A stretch of DNA of 38,152 nucleotides from Victivallis vadensis (GCA_945883805.1 CAMCYE010000021.1:1-38152), one strand, 5' to 3'. Shown: positions 8,678 through 17,642, counted from the first letter of the stretch. The notes: generated by a model not told the origin, from the sequence alone. Made by a program: numbers and translations.

Positions 8678-9937
8678 TTACTTCATGTAATGAGCCGCCA
8701 CTTTCTCGAATGCGGCGACACAGAGTTCCATGTGTTTTTCAGTATAGACCGGGTGGGTGAAGAACGAAATCGTCCTGTCTGTCAGCCACTTGGCCGTTTT
8801 GCAGTCACACTTCGTGTAGTCTATTTTGCGCACAGACGGATCATCAAACGGGTACTTCTTTGAACCGAACCCGTTGCGTTCAACATAGGCGCGCTCCTTG
8901 TACATTTCAGGCCAGAGGACACTGTAAACAGGAACCCCCTCCTTTTCCACAGCCTTTATGAATGTCTTCGCATCACATGTGAGCTTGTCGAGATTGAGCA
9001 CGAACGGGGCCCACCAGAAGGCGTTGAAACGGTCTTTGGTGTGGACAGGAACATGTGATATTGCCGGATGATCCTTTAATGCCTTTATGAGGATTTCCCC
9101 GTTCCTGACACGGTTCTTGAGATTCCATGAGTCCAGACGCTCGAGTTCGCATATTCCGATCTGCGACTGCATCTCCGTCAGGCGGAAATTGAACCCCACG
9201 CGCTTGTGTATGTACATGAGCTTGCCTTCCATCTCAAGCAGATTGAGACGTTCCTTCACATCGTATCCGTGATCGCGGAACGACCTGCATTCCCAGGCGA
9301 GCTCCTCGTCATTGGTGACAACCATGCCGCCTTCGCCGCCGGTGGTAAAATGTTTGCTCTGGCAGAAGCTGTAGCATCCGACGTCTCCGATTATCCCTGT
9401 CTTCACACCCTTGTAGTAGCCGCCGAAGCACTGCGCACAGTCCTCGACAACCTTGAGCTTGTGTTTTTTCGCTATCTCCAGGATCGGCCCCATGTCAGCC
9501 ACGATTCCATAAAGATGCACGGCGATTATGGCCTTCGTGCGATCTGTGATTTTGGATTCAATATCCTTCGGGTCAATCGTATGGTCTGCAGTCACATCGG
9601 CAAAAACCGGCAGGGCTCCCGCCTGCAATATGCAGAAAGACGAGGCTATGAAAGAGTAGGAGGGGCAGATCACCTCGTCGCCCGGGCCTATGTTGAGGCC
9701 GGCAAGGGCGGTATGGAGGGCGGCAGTGCCGTTCGCAACGCTGATCGCCTGCTTTGCACCGTTCCACTTCGCAAACTTCTTTTCAAACTCCATGCCTACG
9801 GAACCTGTCCAGTAGTTCACTTTTCCGCTGCGCAGCGGCTCCATCGCCTTTTGAATCGTAGACTCCTCGAACTGGGGCCATTTCGGGAAAGGTTCAGAAT
9901 TCACCGGCGTTCCACCCATCTTTGCAAGCTTTTCCAT
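8678..9937 (-). CDS. DegT/DnrJ/EryC1/StrS aminotransferase
   Basis: This is a PLP-dependent fold-type-I sugar aminotransferase of about 419 aa. It has the family landmarks NGTAALHTALAG, VVEDCAQCFGG (the Asp that binds the PLP ring nitrogen) and SFCQSKHFTTGGEGGMV (Lys about 195, Schiff base). Such enzymes transaminate keto-sugars or keto-inositols, making or, in reverse, consuming amino sugars. An ATG at 9943 lies only two bases past AAGGAG, while the ATG at 9937 is at ideal distance, so I choose 9937. It lies between the ROK regulator and the Gfo/Idh gene. A Gfo/Idh plus DegT pair often oxidises then aminates the same carbon, but the terminator between them argues for separate transcripts. 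Confidence 0.88.
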   Translation of the reverse strand: MEKLAKMGGTPVNSEPFPKWPQFEESTIQKAMEPLRSGKVNYWTGSVGMEFEKKFAKWNGAKQAISVANGTAALHTALAGLNIGPGDEVICPSYSFIASSFCILQAGALPVFADVTADHTIDPKDIESKITDRTKAIIAVHLYGIVADMGPILEIAKKHKLKVVEDCAQCFGGYYKGVKTGIIGDVGCYSFCQSKHFTTGGEGGMVVTNDEELAWECRSFRDHGYDVKERLNLLEMEGKLMYIHKRVGFNFRLTEMQSQIGICELERLDSWNLKNRVRNGEILIKALKDHPAISHVPVHTKDRFNAFWWAPFVLNLDKLTCDAKTFIKAVEKEGVPVYSVLWPEMYKERAYVERNGFGSKKYPFDDPSVRKIDYTKCDCKTAKWLTDRTISFFTHPVYTEKHMELCVAAFEKVAAHYMK

Positions 9938-10049
9938 TGACATATCTCCTTTATTGGTTGGTTCATATCACTAATTCGAAACATATGATAATGGATTTAT
10001 TCCATTATGTCAAGACGGACATTGAAAATATTTTCTGAAATCACACATG

Positions 10050-11201
10050 TCAGAAATCTTCAACCTCGAATATCCTCGACAGCACCAGAGCCGCCGCCCC
10101 GCGGACGATCGGATCGGACATTTCAGACGCGACTATGCTGACATCCCTCATGCAGACTTTAATCGACGATGCGGATGCCCCCCTCGAAACCGCAGGCACA
10201 AGTACGTCTCCGAACACATCGATCATCCTTCCGCCGAGGACTATGAGATTCGGATTGAAGAGATTTATAAGGTTGCCAACCCCCCATCCGATCTTCGTTC
10301 CGGCGTCCTTTAAAATTTTTCCCGTCTTCGACCTGGGAAGTTCCGCAAGCTCTTCAATGCTTCCTATCCGCATGGAATAAGTGCGCCGGAACTCTTCAAG
10401 TATCTTGCCCTCCGACGCGTAAGCTTCAAGGCATCCCCTGCTCCCGCAGCGGCATAAAACCCCGTTCCTTTCAACAACTGTATGCCCAAGTTCACCGGCA
10501 TGCATCCCGGTACCCCTGAAAAGTCTCCTCCTGCTAACTATTCCCGCGCCAATTCCACCTCCAAGCTCAACATATATGAAGTCCTCGCTCAACCTGCCCA
10601 TCCCAAACCATTTCTCAGCCAGCGCACCCACCATCGAAGAGGTTTCAATATGAACCGGCTCAACTATGAATTTCCCGAGGGCGGACTTCAAATCCATGAC
10701 GGCTGACGGTATATTGCACGCCTCCAGTACAATCCCCTTTTCATGGTCCACAACGCCCTGGACTGAAACGCCGACCCCCTGATAGACTTCACCACACGAC
10801 TTGAGCCTCCGGTAGACGCCCTTGACTGCATTGAGCATCTCTGCGGAACTGGTGTTTATACCCTCGTCTTTGATGCGATGGGAGAAATGCACCTTCCCGT
10901 AGAGATCCATCATCACGCCTCCGACGCTTCCGGAAGCGATTTCCAGCCCCATCACCAGATGTTTCTTGAATCCCAGCATGGTGAAGGGCCGTCCCATTCC
11001 ACCCTGCTGCGCCGTACCGGTCTCCTCAACCAGACCCTCGGCTATGAATTCATTCACAAAATTGGTAAGACTCTTGCGGTCAAGTCCGGTCTTGTCGGCG
11101 ACCTGAGCTCTTGCAATGGGACTGTCGAGCCTGATCGTATTTAAAATATGCGCCCTGTTTATCCTCTTGATCAGGGCGTGATTCCGAAGGCGGTCCTTCA
11201 T
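10050..11201 (-). CDS. ROK family transcriptional regulator
   Basis: This 383-aa protein has an N-terminal winged helix-turn-helix (about 15-65, ARAQVADKTGLDRKSLTNFV) and a ROK actin-like domain. The zinc site (His 240 with CRCGSRGCLE, residues 250-258) is intact. The segment matching the sugar-kinase END motif reads IETSSMVGALAE and lacks the catalytic Asp, so it should bind a sugar ligand without phosphorylating it. NagC and XylR are models: repressors released by an amino sugar phosphate or a sugar. It has the same orientation as the amino-sugar genes downstream and probably controls them. GGAGT precedes the ATG. No operator could be pinned down. Confidence 0.9.
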   Translation of the reverse strand: MKDRLRNHALIKRINRAHILNTIRLDSPIARAQVADKTGLDRKSLTNFVNEFIAEGLVEETGTAQQGGMGRPFTMLGFKKHLVMGLEIASGSVGGVMMDLYGKVHFSHRIKDEGINTSSAEMLNAVKGVYRRLKSCGEVYQGVGVSVQGVVDHEKGIVLEACNIPSAVMDLKSALGKFIVEPVHIETSSMVGALAEKWFGMGRLSEDFIYVELGGGIGAGIVSRRRLFRGTGMHAGELGHTVVERNGVLCRCGSRGCLEAYASEGKILEEFRRTYSMRIGSIEELAELPRSKTGKILKDAGTKIGWGVGNLINLFNPNLIVLGGRMIDVFGDVLVPAVSRGASASSIKVCMRDVSIVASEMSDPIVRGAAALVLSRIFEVEDF

Positions 11202-11472
11202 ACTATTAAACTCCGTTTGCTTTTGAATAATTCGGTGGACATTCAGTCTTTCTAATTTAATTAAGTGGCCAAGGGTCGCAACTCTGAATATCCAATAGCC
11301 AACACGGAATATCCAATGTCCAAGTTAAGATTTTCCGGAATTCAATTCCGATGGAAATTGGAAATTGAGTGTTGGATATTGGGTGTTCAAACTTTGAAAT
11401 TACCTCAGACGCAAATATTCACTGAACGAACATAGTTCAGTGAATATTTACAACGAATCTCCCAAATCATAT
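11202..11472. repeat. Spacer with GGATATT-type repeats and a long hairpin
   Basis: This gene-free 271-base gap holds the GAATATCCAATAGCCAACAC-type spacer repeat and its inverted counterpart TGTTGGATATTGGGTGTTC (11286-11395). It also holds a perfect 15-bp hairpin (AAATATTCACTGAAC at 11413-11427 with its complement at 11435-11449, 7-base loop). The hairpin lies just past the mtfA stop and could mark its transcript end; it shares sequence with the repeat at 4241-4280. Confidence 0.65.
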
Positions 11473-12330
11473 TCAAACTGCTGTGGATCCCGCATCCTGA
11501 ACCCATTCCGCAGGATCGAGATTGTAGAACTTACAGAGCTCCATGTAAAGCTCAGGATGAATGTCGCGGATCTCACAGGATTTAAGGAAGAAACTTTCAC
11601 TCGCCACCGCAAAAAACTCGGCGGGATTTTCAGCACCGTATTCATCTATCACGTCATCCTCCCCGTTAACCGCATCCATTCTCAGTTCCTTAAACTCCCT
11701 CTCAAGGATACTGGCCCACTTCTTATAGCTCGAATTCCTGCCGAGTTCCGGCAGACCGTTAAGGAATCCGTCCTCCGCGTCAAGCTGGTGCGCAAATTCG
11801 TGTATCACGAGACTGTCTTCGCTTCTCCCGTCGGGCGATTCATTCCTTATCTGATTCCAGGACAGGATAACGGCACCGTTCTGCCATGACTCTCCCAGAT
11901 TCACCGAACCGCCCTTCAATATCTGCCCGCCTATATTGTAATCCTTGTCGACAAAATACGCATCCGGATAAACAAGGACGGATGTCAGCTGGGGATAGTA
12001 ATCAGTTTCCCTGTTCAGCAGAAGAATACAGGCCTGCGAAGCTATCGTGAGTTTTATCTCATCATTCATTTCCTGCCCGCTACAGCCCTCAAAAGTCTTT
12101 TCAGCCAGGAATATGCTGATATGTCCGTGAAGCTGTTTTTTAAGATCCTGCGGCAGTCTCCGGTAAAGTGAGACACTGTCATTTAAAATCTTCTCCCATT
12201 CCGCCGGAAATTCTTTCCTGAAAAGCCTTTCCCGGAATGATTTTTTCCGTCGCCTCCTCCAGAAATAGAAAGCAACCGGAATCAAAACGACAAACAGGAC
12301 TAAAAGAATCTTGTCCAAGGTATTTACCAT
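11473..12330 (-). CDS. mtfA: MtfA/M90-type zinc metallopeptidase with N-terminal anchor
   Basis: This protein of about 285 aa has an N-terminal membrane segment (about 8-23), a basic RRRRKK stop-transfer stretch and an MtfA (peptidase M90) domain. The zinc motif is HEFAHQLD (HExxH at 177-181) and the conserved GAENPAEFFAVASESFF helix supplies the third ligand. In Escherichia coli MtfA is a soluble aminopeptidase that binds Mlc and affects glucose PTS control. The membrane anchor here is an elaboration seen in some homologues. AGGTGA lies four bases before the ATG at 12330, right behind the TGA of the PH-domain gene, so I prefer this start over 12369. The coupling suggests joint work with the PH-domain membrane proteins. 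Confidence 0.87.
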   Translation of the reverse strand: MVNTLDKILLVLFVVLIPVAFYFWRRRRKKSFRERLFRKEFPAEWEKILNDSVSLYRRLPQDLKKQLHGHISIFLAEKTFEGCSGQEMNDEIKLTIASQACILLLNRETDYYPQLTSVLVYPDAYFVDKDYNIGGQILKGGSVNLGESWQNGAVILSWNQIRNESPDGRSEDSLVIHEFAHQLDAEDGFLNGLPELGRNSSYKKWASILEREFKELRMDAVNGEDDVIDEYGAENPAEFFAVASESFFLKSCEIRDIHPELYMELCKFYNLDPAEWVQDAGSTAV

Positions 12331-12332
12331 TT

Positions 12333-13106
12333 TCACCTGAGCTTCTCTGCACTCTGCCTGAGCAGGCACGCTTCAGCATGCAGGAGCTTCAGCGTTTCAG
12401 TGAAATCCTTTGAAACGACAGGGGAATGCTTCCCGTCTTCAACCGGCATGACTGTGGAGTCATCCGTGTCGCCAAGCCCGGAATCCCGAAGTTTTTTAAG
12501 CCTGGCAAGCATCATGTCGCGAACCTCTTCATGATTGTCTATCCCCTTGAAAACCCCTATATGCATTGAAAATACCGGATTCCTAGTGCTGTGGTCAGGC
12601 TGAACCGCCCCTCCACCGCCGGCTGTTTCAACCTTAAGGTCGGCTATCTTGAAAAACCTCTCTATCGGTCCCTGTGAAATTGAAATATTCTGAATGTTGG
12701 CGAATGTCATTGTCATTTCACGGACAAACACAATGCCCTCCCGTATCCTGAGACTCCTGTCTGAAACCTTGTACCATCTCATTTCGTAGTCAAGACGGAG
12801 CATTATGAAAGACACGATCAGATGACCTATGCCGATTATGCAGATGCCTACCAGAGACACAGCCGCAAGGATGATTTCACCCGGAGACATCCGAGTTTTC
12901 AGGGTGACCGCAAAAAATATCCCTGCGCCCAGAGCCAGAATGAAAGCGGAAAAAATATTCCTCAATATCCACACATACAGCCTGTAACGGAAAAAATTCG
13001 GAGACGCCCTGAAAACCTTGAGGCTTCCGACATCCCCCATCGGATCAAGAGGCTCAGGCGGAACCCTCAGAATCCTGAGCACAAGATTTTTTACGAATTC
13101 ATACAT
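12333..13106 (-). CDS. Membrane protein with bacterial PH domain (bPH_2)
   Basis: This 257-aa protein has two transmembrane helices (about 45-65 and 78-100) followed by a bPH_2 domain of the YdbS/YdbT type: LDYEMRWYKVSDRSLRIREG, then MTFANIQNISISQGPIERFF and DLKVETAGGGG. The C-terminal tail is charged. Such proteins are poorly understood; Bacillus YdbS and YdbT protect against antimicrobial peptides. Here it stands between a second bPH_2 gene and mtfA and downstream of a Ser/Thr kinase. AGAGGTG precedes the ATG. Confidence 0.8.
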   Translation of the reverse strand: MYEFVKNLVLRILRVPPEPLDPMGDVGSLKVFRASPNFFRYRLYVWILRNIFSAFILALGAGIFFAVTLKTRMSPGEIILAAVSLVGICIIGIGHLIVSFIMLRLDYEMRWYKVSDRSLRIREGIVFVREMTMTFANIQNISISQGPIERFFKIADLKVETAGGGGAVQPDHSTRNPVFSMHIGVFKGIDNHEEVRDMMLARLKKLRDSGLGDTDDSTVMPVEDGKHSPVVSKDFTETLKLLHAEACLLRQSAEKLR

Positions 13107-13188
13107 GCCTTGGCACCTCTGTCATTATGGTAACTCGATAGTATAGGAAATTGTATTTTTCTTTATCTTTATGATTGCATAGCAATCT

Positions 13189-13362
13189 TTTGGAGTGCGC
13201 AGGCTTGACTGCGCTTTGGAATGCGACGGCTTGTCACGCCTATAACCCTGGTCGCCTTTGGCGCTGCCATAGGCAGGTAAACTTCTTGGCGATGGCGCGT
13301 AAGTCGCTTCTCTACCGCGCTCCGCTTAGTTTAAAAGCGCAGTCAAGCCTGCGCACTCCAAA
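13189..13362. mobile_element. 174-bp MITE-like element with perfect 29-bp inverted ends
   Basis: The ends are exact inverted copies over 29 bases (13189-13217 and 13334-13362; outer part TTTGGAGTGCGCAGGCTTG). The interior is GC-rich and non-coding, with its own small palindromes. It sits in the gap between the two PH-domain genes. There is no transposase, so it would be a non-autonomous element or large palindromic repeat. No obvious target-site duplication flanks it. Confidence 0.72.
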
Positions 13363-13370
13363 TTCGAATA

Positions 13371-13455
13371 TTCAATTCTTTTCTGTAATCCGTTCCCCTA
13401 CGGCACTTCGTCATTGGACATTCCGTGTTCGATATTGGATATTCAGCTTGCAGTC
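13371..13455. repeat. GGATATT-type spacer repeat
   Basis: The stretch holds CATTGGACATTCCGTGTTC and GATATTGGATATTCAGC, the same low-complexity spacer family as at 11286-11395, 14021-14063, 31404-31505 and 33656-33775. It fills the space between the MITE-like element and the downstream end of the second PH-domain gene. Confidence 0.6.
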
Positions 13456-13468
13456 CGGGCAAGTTTCC

Positions 13469-13999
13469 TTATTTCTGTGCGATCTTCTCCAGGGCTTCCC
13501 GCGTCGCCTTCAATTCATTGCTTATGTCTGTCAGGATTTTCACGGCGTCTCCGCCAACCTGCGCCGCCTGACCGGTGACGGCAGGCGGGACAAAATGCCT
13601 TGCCGCTGAAAAATCCCTGTATCCGCGCATTTTAGTGTATAGGAAATCCCTCAGATTCTCATATTCCACAATGCCTTCGACTGTCATTTCCGGCTCAGCG
13701 CTTCCTGAGGCGGTCTGAATCTTGAGATCCGCAAGTCCCAGCCATCTCTGGATTACTCCGGAAGTCAGATGGATATCCTGAATCCTCGCATAGGTGAGAT
13801 TTACTTCACGCCTAAAAATGAATCCCCACTTCATGCTGATACCCTCGCTGTCAAACCTGTACTTCAACGTATAATACCGGAAAAGCAGGACAGGCAGCAA
13901 AAAAATTATGAAGGGACCGGAAAGGATGCTCCTGATAATGTAGAGCTTAAGAAGCATTGGCGACGGTTTTTGAATTTGATAGATATCTGTCTCTTTCAT
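13469..13999 (-). CDS. Membrane protein with bacterial PH domain (bPH_2), short
   Basis: This 176-aa protein has an N-terminal hydrophobic hairpin (about 20-46, IIRSILSGPFIIFLLPVLLF) and a bPH_2 domain (YYTLKYRFDSEGISMKWGFI, NLTYARIQDIHLTSGVIQRW, GLADLKIQTASG). A C-terminal helix follows (about 150-176), which may be a coiled coil. It is a shorter paralogue of the protein at 12333-13106 and both share the order membrane segments then bPH_2. It starts 76 bases after the Ser/Thr kinase gene; AGGAT precedes the ATG. Function is unknown; membrane stress or envelope regulation is the family theme. Confidence 0.78.
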   Translation of the reverse strand: MKETDIYQIQKPSPMLLKLYIIRSILSGPFIIFLLPVLLFRYYTLKYRFDSEGISMKWGFIFRREVNLTYARIQDIHLTSGVIQRWLGLADLKIQTASGSAEPEMTVEGIVEYENLRDFLYTKMRGYRDFSAARHFVPPAVTGQAAQVGGDAVKILTDISNELKATREALEKIAQK

Positions 14000-14020
14000 C
14001 TAAAAATCCTCTTTCAAGTT

Positions 14021-14063
14021 ACTTGGACATTGGATGTTCCGTGTTGGACATTGGATGTTCACG
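14021..14063. repeat. GGATATT-type spacer repeat
   Basis: Two tandem units of TTGGACATTGGATGTTC separated by CGTG lie between the kinase and the short PH-domain gene. They belong to the spacer family found in most larger gaps of this window. Confidence 0.6.
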
Positions 14064-14075
14064 TTTCCCAGTTGT

Positions 14076-15617
14076 TCAGTCCAGCCCCTCTTCCTTTGAC
14101 TTTTTTTTCCTTTTAAGATAATCAACGGCTTTTTGTATCTCTGATTCGAAATCCTTCGCATATTCCCCGCTATTGCGGTAATTGATCCAGAGTGAGACCG
14201 CTTTCTCATAATCCCCGTTTTGTTCAAATTCATAGGATTGTCTTCTCAGGTCATCAAGCGCACCGGTTCTCTGATCCTGTTGTTTTTTATTTTTCGTCTG
14301 CCGCGTTTTCTCAATTATTTTCTCCATCTCGACCTTGGCTTCCGCCGAATAACCAGGGTCTCCCTCTTTCTGGACGTTTTCCAGCATCACCATCGCCTTC
14401 CTGAAATTTGAAGGTTCGGGATTGCTTCCAATGAACTTCACCGCCTCATTGTAGAGGTTCATGGCCCTTTCACGCCTGGAGTCGCGGTTTTCTTTCCTTA
14501 TCATGAAAATCACCCCAAATACAAATATCATCATGACTGTCGCAACGGCAATAATCTTCCATGGCCTGTCGAACATTCCAGACTTACGGGTTGAACCGTT
14601 TTTCATTTTCGGCACATCCGCCGCTTTCATCATGGCTGTCCTGATTTTATCTCCCGGCGTTTCGGCAACCGCCTCCAAAATGTCCTTCATCACATCAATG
14701 CACTCATCCCAGGATGCGAACCGGTCCTCCTTCTTCTTTGCCATCATGACGGCAATCAGGGCCGCCGTTGCTTCGGATATTTCCGGCCATACCTTCCTCG
14801 GATCCGGGATCGGCTCGTCAAAATGTTTCACAATTACCGACATGACATTGTTCCCGGGATATGGCGGCGTGCCGGCAAGAACATGATAAAGAGTGGCGCC
14901 GAGGGAATACATGTCGGCCCTGAAATCAATGTCCTTGAGGGCCTTGGCCTGTTCAGGGCTGACATACTGCGGCGATCCGACCATCATCCCCGCAACAGTC
15001 AACTCGACATCCTCGTCAAACATCTTCTTTGATATTCCAAGATCCATGAGCTTCACTTCGTTCTCGGGAGTGATCATTATATTCGCCGGCTTTATATCCC
15101 TGTGGAGAATGCCGTGCTTCTCCCATACGTATTTCAGGGCATAGGCGATTTCAAGCGCTATTTTCACAGCTTCAGCCTCTTTGAAGATATGCCCCTCATC
15201 AAGCTTCCGCTTTATGTCCTGCCCCTCAACGAATGTCATTGAAAAATAATAAACGTGCCCGTCGGCTCCGGCCTCAATAGCCCTCACAACGTTCGGATGC
15301 TCAATCTGCGCGAGAGTCCGGACTTCCCGGTAAAACCTGTCCAGATATGACTTGTCCCGGACAAGGTCCTCCTGCAGTATTTTAAGGGCGACATGCCTGT
15401 TCATGGATTTTTGTTCGGCAAGATAAACTTCACCCATTCCGCCAATGCCGATCCTGTGGATTATCCTGTAATCCCCGACAACAGACCCCTTCCCAAGCAT
15501 CGGAGCGGGAGCAACCATTTCAGTCTCGCACTCCGGACAGCGGATCGTTCTCTGATCCAGGGAATCATCCCAGTCAAACTCTTCTTTGCATGATGGGCAT
15601 ACATATGTGTTTTTCAC
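14076..15617 (-). CDS. Membrane-bound PASTA-less Ser/Thr protein kinase with zinc ribbon
   Basis: This 513-aa protein opens with a zinc ribbon (Cys 7, 10, 27, 30). A PknB-type kinase domain (about 50-315) follows: glycine loop GIGGMGEVYLA, Lys 79 in VALKIL, HRDIKPANIM at 172-181, and DLG (192-194) where DFG is usual. A membrane helix lies at about 353-373. The C-terminal half is outside the membrane, with charged helices that resemble TPR or coiled-coil repeats. It should phosphorylate Ser/Thr on cytoplasmic partners in response to an envelope signal. Translation starts with GTG, supported by GGGAG six bases upstream. It heads the cluster with the two PH-domain proteins and mtfA. Confidence 0.9.
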   Translation of the reverse strand: MKNTYVCPSCKEEFDWDDSLDQRTIRCPECETEMVAPAPMLGKGSVVGDYRIIHRIGIGGMGEVYLAEQKSMNRHVALKILQEDLVRDKSYLDRFYREVRTLAQIEHPNVVRAIEAGADGHVYYFSMTFVEGQDIKRKLDEGHIFKEAEAVKIALEIAYALKYVWEKHGILHRDIKPANIMITPENEVKLMDLGISKKMFDEDVELTVAGMMVGSPQYVSPEQAKALKDIDFRADMYSLGATLYHVLAGTPPYPGNNVMSVIVKHFDEPIPDPRKVWPEISEATAALIAVMMAKKKEDRFASWDECIDVMKDILEAVAETPGDKIRTAMMKAADVPKMKNGSTRKSGMFDRPWKIIAVATVMMIFVFGVIFMIRKENRDSRRERAMNLYNEAVKFIGSNPEPSNFRKAMVMLENVQKEGDPGYSAEAKVEMEKIIEKTRQTKNKKQQDQRTGALDDLRRQSYEFEQNGDYEKAVSLWINYRNSGEYAKDFESEIQKAVDYLKRKKKSKEEGLD

Positions 15618-15701
15618 CAGAAACTCCCGAATTCCGTCATGGTTTCATACGTCATCCAGATAAGGATATTGCACAAGTGACTTATTATCAAAGGGAGAAC
15701 T

Positions 15702-17402
15702 TCATTTTTCACCAAGTTCCATGAGCTGATACTCGGTTTTCTTAATCTTGAACTTGAAGACTTCACGCGGCTTCCTGTCAGAAATCACACCGCTTTCCTT
15801 AAGCTCGGCGTGCAGTTCCGTACGCGAAAGTAAAAATCTGACATCTCCGCCTATCTGTTCGGGCTTGAGGAGGAATTCGACACGCGGCCGGACGTAAAAA
15901 AGGAAAGGCGCACATTCAATCTGATATGTGTAAAGGATATCCCCTTTTACCTGCGCGCTCAATTCTTTCCCCAACCTGCTTTTGAACCTGCTTACTTCCG
16001 GCCTGACTGCCGGAAGGATGAAAAAAGCATACGCAAGCACAATACATGCGACCGTCATGCCGGAAAGGACGACAATCATTCCGTATCCATTGATCAATGT
16101 GCGCCTGTTAACCACGGAATATGCGAAAACCGCAATTAATACGGAGGAAACAAAAATCGGAAAGATGACTGCCGTATTTTTCAACGGAGCCAGCAGCCCC
16201 TCAATTTTCGGCGATACCGCCGAAAACACATTGAAATAATTCAGAGCGGCTACAGCTAGGAAAAACAGGGATATGGACGATATCAGCGGCAGAATGAAAA
16301 ACAGTATCTTTTTCCATATTTTTCCAACGACAGTGGAAATTCCGGGTTGAACGGACAAGAGCCAGCCTAGCATGATGAATGCAAGGCAAAACAGTGGGTA
16401 GGAATATCGCGCCTTGGCTCCCGGCATGATATTGACAATGATAAATGGCAAGACAAATGCCAGCCTGCAGGCGATAAAGACTTTCCTGTGCCTGCAGTCA
16501 ATATTGGATACCCATTTCCCGTTCCAGAAAAACGGCAGGAGGACAAGCCAGGGAAAATATCCCATAACCGCCCCCAACACCCTTTTCCCCCACAGGAACA
16601 CGTTCACATCTTCGGAATTGAACCTCTGTGCGATTTCATTCATCCATGTCCCCGCCATCTGCTGAGACTGCCCCTGCTGTGGTGAATTAATGAAAAAAGC
16701 CCATGAAAAGAAAATCAGGCACATCAGCGCAATCCCCGCAAAGTGCTCATATCTCAAAAGCTCCTTCAATTTTTTCTCACTTATGATCACGCTTAAAACC
16801 ACAAGATAGAAAAACAAAAGGATGAGAGGCCCTTTGAGAAGAAGACCCGCCCCGAGAACCAATGAAGGTATGATCCAAAGCTTGAATCTCGACAATACGC
16901 TTCCGCTCCAGAAATTCAGCCAGCAGACCGTCGCAATTCCCGTCAGGCACGCATATACGCTGTCTATTTCAATCTGCCTCCCGTTGTCAATGGAACCGTA
17001 GGCCGTCATGAAAAGGATCGCGCTCATCAATCGCGCCCTGAGGGAAAGCAGTTCCGAAGGCATCAGCACAAGCACGGAAACAAAAAGTAGCACAAAGATT
17101 ACTGAGGGAAGCCTTGCCGCGAATTCGGACCGCTCCCCGTTGATTGCAAACGACGATGCGATAAGCCAGTTTATCATCGGCGGTTTCTTGAAATATTCCT
17201 CTCCTACAAGCGAGGGAGTCCGCCAGTTTCCGGTCTCCAGCATGGACACGGCCGGCATGATTCTGCGGCTCTCGTTGAAGTCAATATCAAGGATGCCGAG
17301 CCCGGGAAGATAAATTCCCGCCCAGACAAGAAGAACCACAAGATACGCAGTAGCCGGCGTAAGCCTGGAGGAACTGAACATTGATTGCAGTTTTTCAAGC
17401 AT
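15702..17402 (-). CDS. ArnT/PMT-type glycosyltransferase, polytopic membrane protein
   Basis: This 566-aa protein of the GT-C (GT39/GT83-like) fold has about 12 hydrophobic segments. In the first loop it has GLGILDIDFNESRRIMPAVS, with the acidic pair (Asp and Glu) that serves as catalytic and metal residues in ArnT/PMT proteins. GEEYFKKPPMINWLI follows, typical of ArnT. Members move a sugar from a polyprenyl-phosphate donor to lipid A, protein or another glycan on the outer face of the inner membrane. The C-terminal soluble domain (about 470-566) is shorter than in ArnT. The lipid-sugar synthase could be the GT2 protein at 33800-34531, but it is 16 kb away. The ribosome site is weak (AAGAGA). 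Confidence 0.83.
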   Translation of the reverse strand: MLEKLQSMFSSSRLTPATAYLVVLLVWAGIYLPGLGILDIDFNESRRIMPAVSMLETGNWRTPSLVGEEYFKKPPMINWLIASSFAINGERSEFAARLPSVIFVLLFVSVLVLMPSELLSLRARLMSAILFMTAYGSIDNGRQIEIDSVYACLTGIATVCWLNFWSGSVLSRFKLWIIPSLVLGAGLLLKGPLILLFFYLVVLSVIISEKKLKELLRYEHFAGIALMCLIFFSWAFFINSPQQGQSQQMAGTWMNEIAQRFNSEDVNVFLWGKRVLGAVMGYFPWLVLLPFFWNGKWVSNIDCRHRKVFIACRLAFVLPFIIVNIMPGAKARYSYPLFCLAFIMLGWLLSVQPGISTVVGKIWKKILFFILPLISSISLFFLAVAALNYFNVFSAVSPKIEGLLAPLKNTAVIFPIFVSSVLIAVFAYSVVNRRTLINGYGMIVVLSGMTVACIVLAYAFFILPAVRPEVSRFKSRLGKELSAQVKGDILYTYQIECAPFLFYVRPRVEFLLKPEQIGGDVRFLLSRTELHAELKESGVISDRKPREVFKFKIKKTEYQLMELGEK

Positions 17403-17472
17403 GATGGTCTCTTCTTATTTCAGAACTTCTTCTCACGTCTTCACTCTAAAATTAGTTTTCTAAATTCTACTT

Positions 17473-17597
17473 TTACTAATAGTCTCAATGCTTTTCCTCT
17501 TTAAAGGAGCGCTGGTTTTCCAACCCGCGTGTTGGCGGACTGGAAAGTCCGCCCTCTGTTATTTTAAAGCTCCATTCTATTTTGAGACTATTAGTAA
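17473..17597. mobile_element. 125-bp element with perfect 16-bp inverted ends
   Basis: TTACTAATAGTCTCAA (17473-17488) and its exact complement TTGAGACTATTAGTAA (17582-17597) bracket a non-coding core. The core contains an inner palindrome, GGCGGACT and AGTCCGCC (17534-17553), and a second pair of related arms (CTTTAAAGGAGC and TTTTAAAGCTCC). It looks like one small palindromic element nested in another and carries no gene. Confidence 0.62.
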
Positions 17598-17642
17598 CTC
17601 CCGCACTTTAGAACTTTAGCACTTTAGAACTTCAGAACTTCC
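17598..17642. repeat. GAACTTTAGCACTTTAGAAC-type spacer repeat
   Basis: Near-tandem units of GCACTTTAGAACTTTA lie directly past the stop of the WlbA-like gene. They match the stretches at 5170-5207 and 31437-31473. Confidence 0.6.

Noticed and set aside
9206..9940. Plus-strand open frame of 244 codons
   Set aside because: It is antisense to the DegT aminotransferase and lacks any recognisable domain.
11413..11449. Rho-independent terminator for mtfA
   Set aside because: The hairpin is perfect but no T-run follows on the minus strand and the sequence recurs elsewhere, so I list it as a repeat with a possible end-of-transcript role.
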